Notes under the pieces: generated by a model
Seen by the model: only the letters and a program-made list of their open reading frames with translations
Told to the model about the DNA's origin: nothing
Databases searched by the model: none
NCBI RefSeq assembly: GCF_030252185.1
Contig: NZ_CP126970.1
Span: 2,604,001 to 2,668,000 of the forward strand
Reading direction: 5' to 3'
Source of the DNA: Corynebacterium suedekumii
Lineage (GTDB): Bacteria; Actinomycetota; Actinomycetes; Mycobacteriales; Mycobacteriaceae
DNA: 64,000 nucleotides
Translations under genes and position numbers: made by a program
Part shown: positions 19,964 to 29,330 of the stretch, in pieces
Layout: each line of letters starts with the position of its first letter
Position numbering within the stretch: the stretch's first letter is position 1

Positions 19964-21499
19964 CTATGAACCCTTCAGACTGTCTCGGTTGTGCCGGCGG
20001 TCAGCCAGCAGTGCCTCTGCCACCCGCCACAGCCCCTGTGAGTTCGAGGCCTTGACCAGTACGACGTCGCCGGGGTTACCGGTTCGGTCGTGCTCGGCCG
20101 GGCGGGTGCGCAGCACGTCCTCGACGAGGCGGGTGGCCTCCTCGACGTCGGCTGCGACTGACGTAGTTATACCCCGGTTCGCCGCTTCGTCGGTCATGGC
20201 GCGACTGTTGGGGTTGTCCACGACGGCGATGAGGTGGCTGATGCGGTAGCGGTCGAGCTCCTCACCGAGCTGGCGGTGCGACTCCTGCGCGTCCGGCCCG
20301 AGCTCGCTCATCTCGCCGAGGACGGCGATGGAGCGGGCGTGGGGCCGGGCGGCGGCGGTGTAGGCCAGGGCGGCGATGCCGGCGCGCATGGAGTCCGGGT
20401 TGGCGTTGTAGGAGTCGTTGATCACGGTGACCCCGTCGGCGCGGGTGCGCACGTCCATGCGGTGGGCGGAGGCGTTCTCGTGGGCGCCGAGCCGCTCAGC
20501 GACCTCGGCCACGCTCAGACCCGCCTCGATGCCCACGGCCGCGGCGGCCAGGGCGTTGGACACCTGGTGCTCGCCGAACACCCGCAGCGTCACCGGGGCG
20601 GACGCGCCGCCGGCGTGGAGGAGGAAGGAGGCCCGGGCGACGTCGTCGAGGCGGACGTCGGTGGCCCACAGGTCCACGCCGGAGGCCGGCGGGGTGGTCG
20701 CGGAGTAGGTGACCACGCGGGCGGTGGTGCGCGGGGCCATCGCCGCGACGAAGGGTTCGTCGGCGTTGAGGATGGCCACGCCACCCTCCTCCGCCGGCGG
20801 GAGGGACTCGACGAGCTCCCCCTTCGCCTGGGCGATGTTCTCCCGGGAACCGAACTCGCCCAGGTGGGCGGAGCCGACGTTGAGGACGGCCCCGATCCGG
20901 GGTGGCGCGATGGTGGCCAGGTGGGCGATGTGGCCGATGCCGCGGGCGGACATCTCGGCCACCAGGAAACGGGTGTCCCCGTCGCAGCGTAGTGCGGTGT
21001 AGGGGTGGCCGATCTCGTTGTTGAAGGAACCGGGCGGGGCGATGGTCTCCCCCGCCGACCGCAGGACGGAGGCCACGAGGTCCTTGGTGGAGGTTTTGCC
21101 CGCGGAGCCGGTGATGCCGACGACGGTCAGCTCGGGCAGCCCGGTGACCACGGCGCGGGCCAGGGCGGAGAGGGCGTCGACGACCGCCTTGGCGGAGCCG
21201 TCGGTGTCGTGGGCGTAGATGTCGGCGTTGGAGTCCGTGCGCCCGGTGGGGGTGACCACGATGGCGGGCACCCCGACGGGGCGGGCAGCCAGGACGGCGA
21301 CGGCACCGAGCTCGACGGCGGTGGCGGCGTAGTCGTGGCCGTCGACGCGGGCGCCGGGCAGGGCGAGGAACAGCCCGCCCGGGGTGATCTTCCGGGAGTC
21401 GAACTCGACGGTGCCGGTGACGGTGGCCTGCGGGTCGGGAACGTCGTGGAGTTCACCGCCGGTGATCTCGGCGATCTCGGCGAGGGTGAAGGCGATCAT
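19964..21499 (-). CDS. murF: UDP-MurNAc-tripeptide--D-Ala-D-Ala ligase
   Basis: 511 aa. It adds D-Ala-D-Ala to complete the pentapeptide. The P-loop GITGSAGKTSTKDLV is near residue 130, INDSYNANPDSM and AVLGEMSELG follow in the C-terminal half. The ATG overlaps the murE stop by 4 bp. It is slightly longer than the usual 450-480 aa of the family, as in other corynebacteria. Confidence 0.95.
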   Translation of the reverse strand: MIAFTLAEIAEITGGELHDVPDPQATVTGTVEFDSRKITPGGLFLALPGARVDGHDYAATAVELGAVAVLAARPVGVPAIVVTPTGRTDSNADIYAHDTDGSAKAVVDALSALARAVVTGLPELTVVGITGSAGKTSTKDLVASVLRSAGETIAPPGSFNNEIGHPYTALRCDGDTRFLVAEMSARGIGHIAHLATIAPPRIGAVLNVGSAHLGEFGSRENIAQAKGELVESLPPAEEGGVAILNADEPFVAAMAPRTTARVVTYSATTPPASGVDLWATDVRLDDVARASFLLHAGGASAPVTLRVFGEHQVSNALAAAAVGIEAGLSVAEVAERLGAHENASAHRMDVRTRADGVTVINDSYNANPDSMRAGIAALAYTAAARPHARSIAVLGEMSELGPDAQESHRQLGEELDRYRISHLIAVVDNPNSRAMTDEAANRGITTSVAADVEEATRLVEDVLRTRPAEHDRTGNPGDVVLVKASNSQGLWRVAEALLADRRHNRDSLKGS

Positions 21500-23010
21500 G
21501 AGTTCCTCTCATCCAGTGCGCGGCGGACTTCCTCGCGGTCGTCGAAGTGGTGGTCGACGCCGTTGACCAGCTGTCCGACCTCGTGTCCCTTGCCGGCGAC
21601 GATGACGCCGTCCCCGGGTCGTGCCCAGGCGATGAGCGCGTCGATGGCCGCGGCGCGGTCCCCGATCTCACGGATCTCGGCGTCGGTGCCGGCGTCGTGG
21701 GCACCGGCGACGACGGCGGCGCGGATGGTCGCCGGGTCCTCGCTGCGCGGGTTGTCGTCGGTGATGATGACCAGGTCGGCGCGGCGTGCCGCCTCCGCAC
21801 CCATGATGGGCCGCTTGCTCGGGTCGCGGTCCCCGCCGGCGCCGACGATGACGCCGAGGCGGCCGGTGATCTGCCCGCGGAGGGTGTCCAGGACGGCGGC
21901 GACGGCGGCCGGCTTGTGGGCGTAGTCGACGACGGCGAGGAAGTCCTGGCCGGCGTCGATCCGCTCCATGCGGCCCGGGACGGCGACCTCGGTGATGCCG
22001 CGGACGAAGGCGTCCGGGTCAGCCCCGGCCGCCCAGGCACACGCCGTGGCCAGGGCCGCGTTGGCGATGTTGAAGTCGCCCGGGAGGGGAAGATCGAAGG
22101 TGAGCGGAGCGTGCTCCGGCAGGGTGAGCTCGACGGTCTGCGCGCCGGTGGGTGCCAGGTGCACCTGACGGGCCTTGACGTCGGCGGAGCCGCCGTCGGT
22201 GGTGCTGACGGTGACCGGGTCGGTGGCGCGGGCGGCCATCTGCTCACCCCAGCTGTCGTCGACGCAGACCACGGCGCGACGGGCGGCCACCGGTGAGGCC
22301 AGATCGAAGAACCGGGCCTTGGCCTCGAAGTACTCCGCCATCGTCGGGTGGAAGTCCAGGTGGTCCTGGGAGAGGTTGGTGAAGCCGGCGACGTCGAACT
22401 CCGTGCCGGTGACCCGGCCGAGCTCGAGGGCGTGGGAGGAGACCTCCATGACCACGTGGGTGACACCCTCGGCGAGCATGCGGGCGAACAGTGCCTGAAG
22501 GGTCGGTGCCTCCGGGGTGGTCAACTTGGTGGGTACCGCCCGGCCGTTGATGCGGGTGCCGGTGGTGCCGATGAGGCCGACCGTGTGGCCGGCGGCCATG
22601 AGCCCGGCCTCCAGCAGGTAGCTCGTCGTGGTCTTGCCCGAGGTTCCCGTCACGCCGATGACGGTCATCTCCCTCGAGGGGTGGCCGTAGATCTCGGCGG
22701 CGAGGTCACCGAGGATGGCCCGGATGTCGTCGACGACGATGACCGGGCGCTGCTCCCCCGCCTGCGCCAGGATCTCCCGGCCGGCCGGGTCCGTGAGGAC
22801 GGCGACGGCGGTGTCGGCGGTGTCGGGGGCGAACTCCGCACCGTGTCGGCGGGTGCCCGGCAGGGCGGCGAACAGGGCGCCGGGTTCCAGGGCGGTGGAG
22901 TCCAGACCGATCGAGGTGATGACCTGGTCACCGTCACCGTCGCCGGCGGCGATGAGTTCACCGCCGGCCAGCTGTGCCAGGTGCGACAGGGTGGTGGTCT
23001 TCGGGGTCAT
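21496..23010 (-). CDS. murE: UDP-MurNAc-tripeptide synthetase
   Basis: 504 aa Mur ligase adding the third residue. The P-loop GVTGTSGKTTTSYL is near residue 125, and the substrate motif DDNPRSEDPA contains the DNPR sequence typical of enzymes that use meso-diaminopimelate rather than lysine. ATG at 23010, 66 bp after ftsI. Confidence 0.95.
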   Translation of the reverse strand: MTPKTTTLSHLAQLAGGELIAAGDGDGDQVITSIGLDSTALEPGALFAALPGTRRHGAEFAPDTADTAVAVLTDPAGREILAQAGEQRPVIVVDDIRAILGDLAAEIYGHPSREMTVIGVTGTSGKTTTSYLLEAGLMAAGHTVGLIGTTGTRINGRAVPTKLTTPEAPTLQALFARMLAEGVTHVVMEVSSHALELGRVTGTEFDVAGFTNLSQDHLDFHPTMAEYFEAKARFFDLASPVAARRAVVCVDDSWGEQMAARATDPVTVSTTDGGSADVKARQVHLAPTGAQTVELTLPEHAPLTFDLPLPGDFNIANAALATACAWAAGADPDAFVRGITEVAVPGRMERIDAGQDFLAVVDYAHKPAAVAAVLDTLRGQITGRLGVIVGAGGDRDPSKRPIMGAEAARRADLVIITDDNPRSEDPATIRAAVVAGAHDAGTDAEIREIGDRAAAIDALIAWARPGDGVIVAGKGHEVGQLVNGVDHHFDDREEVRRALDERNS

Positions 23011-23076
23011 TCTCGTCCTCCTGTGTCGGGCGGGATGTCTCGGGGTGGCGGGGGTGGGCCGTGGTGCGGGGGGAGA

Positions 23077-25191
23077 TCAGTAGGCCTGGAGGATCTTGAG
23101 TTCCTCGTCCGGCGGTGAGGGTGGGATGTTGTCCCGGTTGAGCAGCCAGGAGGCGATGTCCCGGTAGATCGGGGCGGCGGATTGGCCGCCGGCCCCACCC
23201 TCCTCGACGCCGCGGGTCGGCTCGTCGACCATGACGGCGACGACGAAGCGCGGGTCGTCGGCGGGTGCGACTCCGGCGAAGGTGATCCAGTAGGCGCTCT
23301 GCGAGTAGGCCCCGGTGTTGGGGTCGACCTTTTGCGCGGTACCGGTCTTGCCGGAGGTCTGGTAGCCGGGGATGGCACCGCCGACGCCGGTGCCGGACTG
23401 GACGCCGGAGGGGTCGGACTGGGTGACGGACTCGAACATGTTGATCACCGTGTCCGCGGTCTCCGGGCTGACCACCTGGGTGCGGTTGGGTTCGGCGGAC
23501 TCGCGGACGCTGCCGTCGGGGCCGGTGATCTCGTTGATGATGCGGGGTTCGATGCGTTCACCGTTGTTGGCCAGGGCCTGGTAGATGCTGGCCATCTGCA
23601 GGGTGGTCAGGGACATGCCCTGGCCGATGGGCAGGTTGGCGAAGGTGCCGCCCGACCACTGCTCCAGCGGGGGCAGCAGGCCGGAGGACTCGTTGGGCAG
23701 TTCGATTCCGGTGGGTTGGCCGATGCCGAAGCGGGAGAGGTAGTCGGCGAACTTCTCCTCGCCGAGTCGGTCGGCGAGCATGAGGGTGCCCACGTTGGAG
23801 GACTTACCGAACACGCCGGTGGTGGTGTACGGCACGACGCCGTGGTCCCAGGCGTCCTTGACGGTCACGCCGGCCATGTTGATGGAGCCGGGCACCTGGT
23901 GCACCTCGTCCGGGGTGGTCAGGCCTTCCTCCAGGGTGGCGGCGGCGGTGATGATCTTGGCCACGGAGCCGGGCTCGAAGGGATGCGAGATGGTCTTGTT
24001 CTCGAAGTCCTTGCCGGCCTCGAGCTGGCGCGAGATGTTGCCGTTCGGGTCGATGGTGTCGGTGTTGGCCATGGCCAGGACGTCACCGGTGGCGACGTCG
24101 AGGACGACAGCCTCGGCGGAGTTGGCCTGCGAGTTGGACTTGGCCTGCTCGAGCAGCTGCTGGACGTAGGTCTGCAGGTCCAGGTCGAGGGTGAGTTCGA
24201 CGCCGGCGCCGTCGACGGCGGGGACGACGTCGCGGAGGGTGCCCGGAATGACCTGCCCGTCGGTGGAGACGTCCTCGGTGGAGCGGCCGTTGATGCCGGA
24301 CAGGGTGGAGTCGGCGGATGCCTCGAAGCCGAACTGGCCCTGGCCGTCCATGGACACCTTGCCGATGATGTTCTCCCCGATCGCTCCGTTGGGGTACTGG
24401 CGGATGTCCTGGTGGTCGGCGGCCACACCGTGGAAGGTGGCGGCGATCTCGGCGGCGACGTCGGGGTCGACGTTGCGCACGAGGACCTCGTAGCTGGTCT
24501 CGGCCTCCAGCTTGTCCAGGATCTCCTCGTCCTTGACCTCTTCGGAGCCCTCGGCCACGGCACCGGCGTCCTCGATCATCTCGGGGATCTCCCGGGACAT
24601 GCGTTCGAGGACGTCCTGCACCCGGTCGTCGAGTTCGTCGCTGATCTGCTCGGGGGACTTGCCCACGTTCTCACCGTCGACCCGCATCTGCAGGTCCTGC
24701 TGCTGGCGGAGTTCATCCCGCAGCAGCATCGGCGAGACGGTGAGGCTTCGTGCCTGCATGGTGTAGGCGAGCTGGTTGCCTTCCCGGTCGATGATCTCGC
24801 CGCGGCGGGCGGGGTCGACGTAGACGCGGGCGCGCTGTTCCTCGGCCTGCGCGGCCAGTTCCGGGCCCCACACGATCTGCACCCAGCCGAGTCGGCCGAT
24901 GAGCAGGACCGCGAGAATGACGAAGACACCCTTGAAGATGGTCATCCGTCGGCGGTCGTTCGGCCCCTTCCGGGGTCGGTAGCTCACTCCGGCGGGTGAT
25001 GCCGGTGCTTCTCGACGCCGCCGGTCATCCCGATGCGGTGCCTGCGGACTCCGCTGCGCGCGCTGCGCCCGCTCGGCCTGGGCCGAGCGGGCGCCTGCAT
25101 AGGCCCGGGACGATGACGAACGACGGGACGAGTCGCCTCGTCCCGCACCTCGTCGTGGCCGCTGTGGCCCTCCGGTCCCTGGGGGTGTCAC
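23077..25191 (-). CDS. ftsI: Septal peptidoglycan transpeptidase FtsI (class B PBP)
   Basis: 704 aa. A long basic, Ser/Arg-rich cytoplasmic head (about 80 residues) precedes one membrane helix (about 82-100), a dimerisation domain and the transpeptidase domain. The catalytic motifs are all visible: EPGSVAKI (SxxK), GKSSNVG (SxN) and TSGKTGTAQK (KTG). The GTG start overlaps the stop of the FtsL-like gene (GTGA). No PASTA domains are present. It forms the septal synthase with FtsW. Confidence 0.95.
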   Translation of the reverse strand: MTPPGTGGPQRPRRGAGRGDSSRRSSSSRAYAGARSAQAERAQRAQRSPQAPHRDDRRRREAPASPAGVSYRPRKGPNDRRRMTIFKGVFVILAVLLIGRLGWVQIVWGPELAAQAEEQRARVYVDPARRGEIIDREGNQLAYTMQARSLTVSPMLLRDELRQQQDLQMRVDGENVGKSPEQISDELDDRVQDVLERMSREIPEMIEDAGAVAEGSEEVKDEEILDKLEAETSYEVLVRNVDPDVAAEIAATFHGVAADHQDIRQYPNGAIGENIIGKVSMDGQGQFGFEASADSTLSGINGRSTEDVSTDGQVIPGTLRDVVPAVDGAGVELTLDLDLQTYVQQLLEQAKSNSQANSAEAVVLDVATGDVLAMANTDTIDPNGNISRQLEAGKDFENKTISHPFEPGSVAKIITAAATLEEGLTTPDEVHQVPGSINMAGVTVKDAWDHGVVPYTTTGVFGKSSNVGTLMLADRLGEEKFADYLSRFGIGQPTGIELPNESSGLLPPLEQWSGGTFANLPIGQGMSLTTLQMASIYQALANNGERIEPRIINEITGPDGSVRESAEPNRTQVVSPETADTVINMFESVTQSDPSGVQSGTGVGGAIPGYQTSGKTGTAQKVDPNTGAYSQSAYWITFAGVAPADDPRFVVAVMVDEPTRGVEEGGAGGQSAAPIYRDIASWLLNRDNIPPSPPDEELKILQAY

Positions 25192-26066
25192 TGCCCGTCT
25201 TCACCTGCCTGGTTGTCGTCCTCTGGTGCTGCGTCTGCCATGTCCGGCGCAGCCTCCTCCGGCACGTTCTCGTCGGCCGCCTCCGCCGGGGCGGGGACGT
25301 TCGGAGCGTAGGGCGCCACTCCCGGCGCAGGTGCCGGGGGTGCCGACGCCGGCCGTTCCGTGGCCGGCAACTGGTGTCCCTGCGGCACGGCTTCGAGGTT
25401 GTCGCCGAGCTCGTTGATCTCCTCCGAGCCGGAGGAGGCCTGCCCCGGTCGGACCGGAGCGCCGTTGACGTCAATGATAGGTCGCACGGCCGGATCCGCC
25501 GGGCGCTCCTCCACAATGTCGCCGTTTTCTTTCACGGCCAGAATTCCGGGCTGGGCGGGCAGCACCATGCCCATCTCCCCGGCCCGGCGGGTGATCTCCG
25601 CGGAGGAACGCACGTTCTCCAGGTCCCGGTTGAGGGTCTCCAGCTGGTTGGACAGCTGCCGGTCCTGGGAGGCGAGCTGCTGCATGTGGAAGGTCTGCTG
25701 GGTGGACACACCCGACAGCCACATGGCCAGGGCCACGCCCGCGATGAGGAGGACGAAGGAGGTCGCACCGAGCTTGGCCAGCAGCGTGGTCTGCCGGGTG
25801 GTGGTGACCCGACGGCCGCGGACGGAGACGACCTGCTTCGAGCCGAGCCGGTTCTGGTACGGCTTCCGGCGCGTCGGCAACGGCGCGTGGGGGTCCCGGC
25901 CCGGCACCCGGGTGGGGGCGGTGTCGCGACGCAGGGCGCGTGGCTGGGTGTCCCGGTCGAGCACCGCGGTGCTGCCCCGGTACCCGCCGGTGACGGTCCC
26001 GGTGGTGAAGTCACGGCTGGCGCGCATGGTGGTCCGGTCCTTGCGGTCGTGGTCCTGTGTGATCAC
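25188..26066 (-). CDS. FtsL-like bitopic division protein
   Basis: 292 aa. A basic cytoplasmic region of about 90 residues precedes a single membrane helix (about 95-118) and a short coiled coil with heptad pattern (about 120-155), the layout of FtsL/DivIC. A long acidic Pro/Ala-rich extracellular tail follows, much longer than in classical FtsL. Its position between rsmH and ftsI is exactly that of ftsL. GTG at 26066 uses GAGGGG within the rsmH stop region; its own stop overlaps ftsI by 4 bp. Confidence 0.8.
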   Translation of the reverse strand: MITQDHDRKDRTTMRASRDFTTGTVTGGYRGSTAVLDRDTQPRALRRDTAPTRVPGRDPHAPLPTRRKPYQNRLGSKQVVSVRGRRVTTTRQTTLLAKLGATSFVLLIAGVALAMWLSGVSTQQTFHMQQLASQDRQLSNQLETLNRDLENVRSSAEITRRAGEMGMVLPAQPGILAVKENGDIVEERPADPAVRPIIDVNGAPVRPGQASSGSEEINELGDNLEAVPQGHQLPATERPASAPPAPAPGVAPYAPNVPAPAEAADENVPEEAAPDMADAAPEDDNQAGEDGQ

Positions 26067-26069
26067 GGC

Positions 26070-27095
26070 TTACCCCTCATCCTGGGCGGAGATTTTCTCG
26101 ATGGCACGGACCCGCACCGGTGCGGCACGGGGATTGTCGTCGATTTCGGCGTCGGTGGCCTTCTCGGCACCGCGGGTGACGGTGCGGAACTTCGGCGCGG
26201 TTCCGGGAAGGTCCACCGGCAGGCCGGGTGGAGTGGTGGATTTGGTCAGGTCGGTGAAGGCGTTCTTGACGATGCGGTCCTCGAGCGACTGGTAGCTCAT
26301 GAACACCGCCCGGCCGCCGACGGTGAGCAGGCCGGTGATGATCGGCAGCACGTTCTCCAGCGCCTCCAGTTCGGCGTTGACCTCGACGCGCAGCGCCTGG
26401 AAGGTGCGCTTGGCGGGGTGACCGCCGGTACGCCTGGTCGCCGCCGGAATCGTGGCGTAGAGCAGCTCCACGAGCCGTTCCGAGGTGGTGAAGGGTTCCT
26501 TCTCCCGTTCGCGGAGCACCGCCGAGGCGATCTTCCCGGCGAAGCGCTCGTCACCGTAGGTCTTGAGGATGCGCGCCAGGTCGCCGTGGCCGTAGGTGTT
26601 GAGGACGTCCGCGGCGGTGATGCCCGTGGTGGGGTCCATCCGCATGTCCAGCGGGGCATCGACCCGGTAGGCGAAGCCCCGGTCCAGCTGGTCGAGCTGC
26701 ATGGACGACACCCCGAGATCGAACAGGGCGCCGGCGACGCCGTACTCCCGGGCCAGATCCATGATCGCGCCCTCGTCCTCGGTGATGGCGTCACCGATTC
26801 CGTCGAACCGCGTCTGGACCCCGACGAAGCGGTCACCGAAGGGAGCGAGCCGCTGCCGGGCGTTGCCCAGGGCGACCGGATCCCGGTCCACACCGATGAC
26901 GTGGGCGTCGGGGAAGCTGCGGAGGAAGTGCTCAGTGTGGCCACCGGCCCCGAGGGTGCCGTCGACGATGACCGCCCGCTCCCCCAGTTCCCGGACGGCC
27001 GGTGCCAGCAGGTCGGTGACCCGGTCGCGCAGGACGGGGACATGGCCGTGGTTGGCCCGGATATCGAAGGTCATGTCATCGGTGTGCTCGGCCAC
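26070..27095 (-). CDS. rsmH: 16S rRNA (cytosine1402-N4)-methyltransferase
   Basis: 341 aa SAM-dependent methyltransferase acting on 16S rRNA C1402. The SAM-binding motif [16 protein letters not shown] is near residue 45, and [17 protein letters not shown] and the C-terminal [13 protein letters not shown] are typical. I start at the GTG at 27095, which has GGGGGAGC upstream; the longer open frame lacks a site. Confidence 0.94.
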   Translation of the reverse strand: MAEHTDDMTFDIRANHGHVPVLRDRVTDLLAPAVRELGERAVIVDGTLGAGGHTEHFLRSFPDAHVIGVDRDPVALGNARQRLAPFGDRFVGVQTRFDGIGDAITEDEGAIMDLAREYGVAGALFDLGVSSMQLDQLDRGFAYRVDAPLDMRMDPTTGITAADVLNTYGHGDLARILKTYGDERFAGKIASAVLREREKEPFTTSERLVELLYATIPAATRRTGGHPAKRTFQALRVEVNAELEALENVLPIITGLLTVGGRAVFMSYQSLEDRIVKNAFTDLTKSTTPPGLPVDLPGTAPKFRTVTRGAEKATDAEIDDNPRAAPVRVRAIEKISAQDEG

Positions 27096-27248
27096 GGTGC
27101 TCCCGCCCCCTTCCGCTTGTATGCCCCGGGGTGTGCGGGGTGCGTGTAGGGCCCTGCCCGATGTGTCCATCTGATGTCGGGGAAGTACACCAGAGCTTCA
27201 CCTCGGGCAGAGTCCGTACACGCGCTCCGCCCGACCCGTACTTCCAGG

Positions 27249-27683
27249 TCAGAGCAGCCCGCCGAGGACGTCATCTGCATCGGCCGCCGAGAAGGCGGCT
27301 TCGGTCTCCTGCTGATATGCGGCCCAGGATTCGGCATCCCAGATCTCGAGAAAGTCCACCGAGCCGATGACCACGCATTCCTTGGTCAGGCCTGCGTACT
27401 CACGGTGGCCGGCCGACAGGGTGATGCGTCCGTTGCCGTCGGGCCGCTGTTCATCCGCACTGGCAGCCAGATTTCGGATGAAGGCACGGGCCTCCGGGTT
27501 GGTGCGGGACACGGCCGCGGCCTTGCGGGCGCGGGCCGCGAACTCATCCCGGGGATAGACCGCAAGGCTGTGGTCCTGCCCCTTCGTGATCATCAACCCA
27601 CCGGCCAGCTCCTCGCGGAACTTGGCCGGAAGTGTCAGTCGTCCTTTGTCGTCGAGCTTCGGAGTGTAGGTACCGAGAAACAT
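27249..27683 (-). CDS. mraZ: MraZ transcriptional regulator
   Basis: 144 aa DNA-binding protein made of two MraZ/AbrB-like folds. It begins [24 protein letters not shown], and the second half repeats the pattern with [19 protein letters not shown]. Family members form rings and bind repeats of TGGG spaced 10 bp, usually repressing their own operon. Such boxes lie about 95-120 bp upstream. It heads the division and wall cluster; rsmH follows after 153 bp. Confidence 0.95.
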   Translation of the reverse strand: MFLGTYTPKLDDKGRLTLPAKFREELAGGLMITKGQDHSLAVYPRDEFAARARKAAAVSRTNPEARAFIRNLAASADEQRPDGNGRITLSAGHREYAGLTKECVVIGSVDFLEIWDAESWAAYQQETEAAFSAADADDVLGGLL

Positions 27684-27776
27684 CCCGGGGCCACCTTCCT
27701 TGACTCGATTCCGCCGGTCGGTTCAGTTCTCGCCATGGATTGGAGGAGTCACGGACTCCACTTCTCCACCGCTGTG

Positions 27777-27824
27777 CCCCACAATACCCCACTTTGCCCC
27801 ACAGACAAGAACAATCAGCCCCAC
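27777..27824 (-). promoter_or_regulatory. Candidate mraZ promoter with phased GTGGGG (MraZ-type) boxes
   Basis: On the minus strand GTGGGG occurs at 27802-27797, 27792-27787 and 27782-27777, exactly 10 bp apart, with a fourth at 27824-27819. This is the TGGG-repeat arrangement known for MraZ operators. A -35 TTGTCT (27808-27803) and -10 TATTGT (27786-27781), 16 bp apart, interleave with the boxes. Bound MraZ would therefore cover the promoter. Confidence 0.75.
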
Positions 27825-28051
27825 CTACACGGCAGGATTCAGCGAATCCGCTGGTAAACGGTCACGAAAAAAGTGGGGTGGCCGCCCGCAGGCATGCCCC
27901 GGACGCCCCGGACGCCCACCTCTGCAATCACTTCAGCCCCATCAACACCACAAAGAAGTTAAGCAATCACCACCCCCTTCTCTCGCTGTCGCAATGTCCA
28001 ACTGCAGAATCGCACCACTTCCCACACCGGCGACGGCCGCATCGGGGACCT

Positions 28052-28090
28052 GTGGGGGAAAGTGGGGGAACCTGGTGGGGGAAAGTGGGG
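28052..28090 (+). repeat. Second GTGGGG box array, opposite strand
   Basis: On the plus strand GTGGGG occurs at 28052, 28062, 28075 and 28085, i.e. two 10-bp pairs. It lies between the DUF3040 gene terminator and mraZ, in DNA with no gene on the plus strand. The rest of 27825-28137 shows no coding signal. Confidence 0.6.
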
Positions 28091-28137
28091 ATCAACCCGG
28101 ATGCGGGCCCCGCAGTCGGGTGCCCAGAATCAGAAAA

Positions 28138-28163
28138 CCCGCCGAGCAGTGACACTCGGCGGG
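28138..28163 (-). terminator. Intrinsic terminator of the DUF3040 gene
   Basis: 9-bp stem CCCGCCGAG / CTCGGCGGG with an 8-nt loop. The minus strand continues into TTTTCTGATTCT. It lies 26 bp after the DUF3040 stop. Confidence 0.85.
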
Positions 28164-28189
28164 TGGGTGACGTCAGTCAGTGGAGGGGA

Positions 28190-28582
28190 TCACTGCCCCT
28201 CGAAGCGGCGACGGAAGTTCTCCTCCATGGAGCTGCCGCGGGATGCCGCCCGGCTGGGCTTGGACTTGACACCGGCCGGTTTCCCCACGCGGGGACCGGA
28301 ACCGCCACCGCGGAGCATCCACACGCCGGCGCCGAACATGACCAGGAAGCCGACGACGCTCAACGCGATGAACCAGAGGCTCTGGGCCGAGAGCGCCACA
28401 CCACCGATGAGCATGAGGAGCCCGACGACGGCGAGGGCGATCCCGCGGAGGGTGAGTCCTCCAGCGCCAGAGCCGGGGAAGCTCTGGCCACCAGACACGG
28501 AGGCCCCGAACTTGGGGTCCTCAGCAAGGAGCGACTGCTCGATCTCGCGCAACGCTCGTTGCTCCTGCTCTGAAAGCGACAC
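28190..28582 (-). CDS. DUF3040 membrane protein
   Basis: 130 aa. The N-terminal motif MSLSEQEQRALREIEQSLLAEDPKF is the DUF3040 signature. Two adjacent membrane helices follow (about 47-66 and 70-90), then a basic Gly/Ser tail ending in SSMEENFRRRFEGQ. No function is known. It is conserved upstream of mraZ in actinobacteria. ATG at 28582. Confidence 0.9.
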   Translation of the reverse strand: MSLSEQEQRALREIEQSLLAEDPKFGASVSGGQSFPGSGAGGLTLRGIALAVVGLLMLIGGVALSAQSLWFIALSVVGFLVMFGAGVWMLRGGGSGPRVGKPAGVKSKPSRAASRGSSMEENFRRRFEGQ

Positions 28583-28680
28583 TGTTCCTCCCGGATATGG
28601 CTGGGCGCTTACCTGTTACTACCTCAACGCCCAGCCTATCGGGATTGTTCCCAAGGACGCCAACCTCCGTTAGCCCCTGG

Positions 28681-29112
28681 TCAGGCGGCCACCGGGAACC
28701 ACCCGGCGTCCGACTCGACCTCAGCGAGAAACTCCGCCGACAGTGCCATGACGTGATCCACGGTCACGGGCTCGACGTTTCGCTCCAGACCGGACGCCAC
28801 CCGGGACCGAAGCCGGGAGTACTGACCGAAGGCGGCAGCCCACCGCTCGCCGTCCTCGTCGACCAGGCGAAGCTGCTCCCAGGCACTGGTGGGACGACGC
28901 TTGCGGGTAGCCACCGGCGACGCGGAGATCTTCGCCCCCGCGGTCCGCAGACCGGCCTGATAGGCGGATTCGAGCGCCTGGTCCCACTCCCCCGCCTCCC
29001 GGTGCCGTGCGGCCTGGGCCAGCAGAGCCCGGGCCTTGGCCAGGAAGTCGGCCCGACGGGTACCCCGACCCGCTCCGGAGAACCTGGTTGTTGCGGACAT
29101 GATCTGTGCCAT
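28681..29112 (-). CDS. SAV_6107-family HEPN-domain protein
   Basis: 143 aa, mostly alpha-helical, with the segments LAKARALLAQAARHREAGEWDQALESAYQAGLRTAGA and a conserved WEQLRLVDEDGERWAAAF. It matches my recollection of the SAV_6107 HEPN family. HEPN domains can be ribonucleases or nucleotide-binding helpers; I do not see a clear RxxxxH motif, so no activity is claimed. ATG at 29112 with AAGGAG. It has its own strong promoter. Confidence 0.75.
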   Translation of the reverse strand: MAQIMSATTRFSGAGRGTRRADFLAKARALLAQAARHREAGEWDQALESAYQAGLRTAGAKISASPVATRKRRPTSAWEQLRLVDEDGERWAAAFGQYSRLRSRVASGLERNVEPVTVDHVMALSAEFLAEVESDAGWFPVAA

Positions 29113-29192
29113 GGTGACCGACTCCTTTCCTTTTCCTCTCGGTCGTTGCTGTTGATGCTCACCGTAGAGGGAACACCAGACTTCCTATCCAC

Positions 29193-29221
29193 ATTTTAGA
29201 ACGCCCATTCGAACACGTCAA
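29193..29221 (-). promoter_or_regulatory. Sigma-A promoter of the HEPN gene
   Basis: Minus strand: -35 TTGACG (29221-29216), 17-bp spacer, -10 TAAAAT (29198-29193). This is the closest match to the consensus seen in the window. The leader is about 75 nt. Confidence 0.75.
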
Positions 29222-29330
29222 GACTTGCCAGGTATCCGGGACATCTTTAGGTTCAGGTGTTCGACTGTTCTGCCACTCTGGTCGACAGGTCTCCACCCGG
29301 CGCGCGGCCGGTTCGTGGTTCAGTAGAGGT

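Noticed and set aside
13451..23010. Absence of ftsA and ddl from the cluster as an anomaly
   Set aside because: Normal for actinobacteria; SepF takes the anchoring role.
29191..29221. LexA/SOS box in the HEPN promoter
   Set aside because: GTTCGAAT and GCGTTC are direct-repeat-like fragments, not an inverted SOS palindrome.
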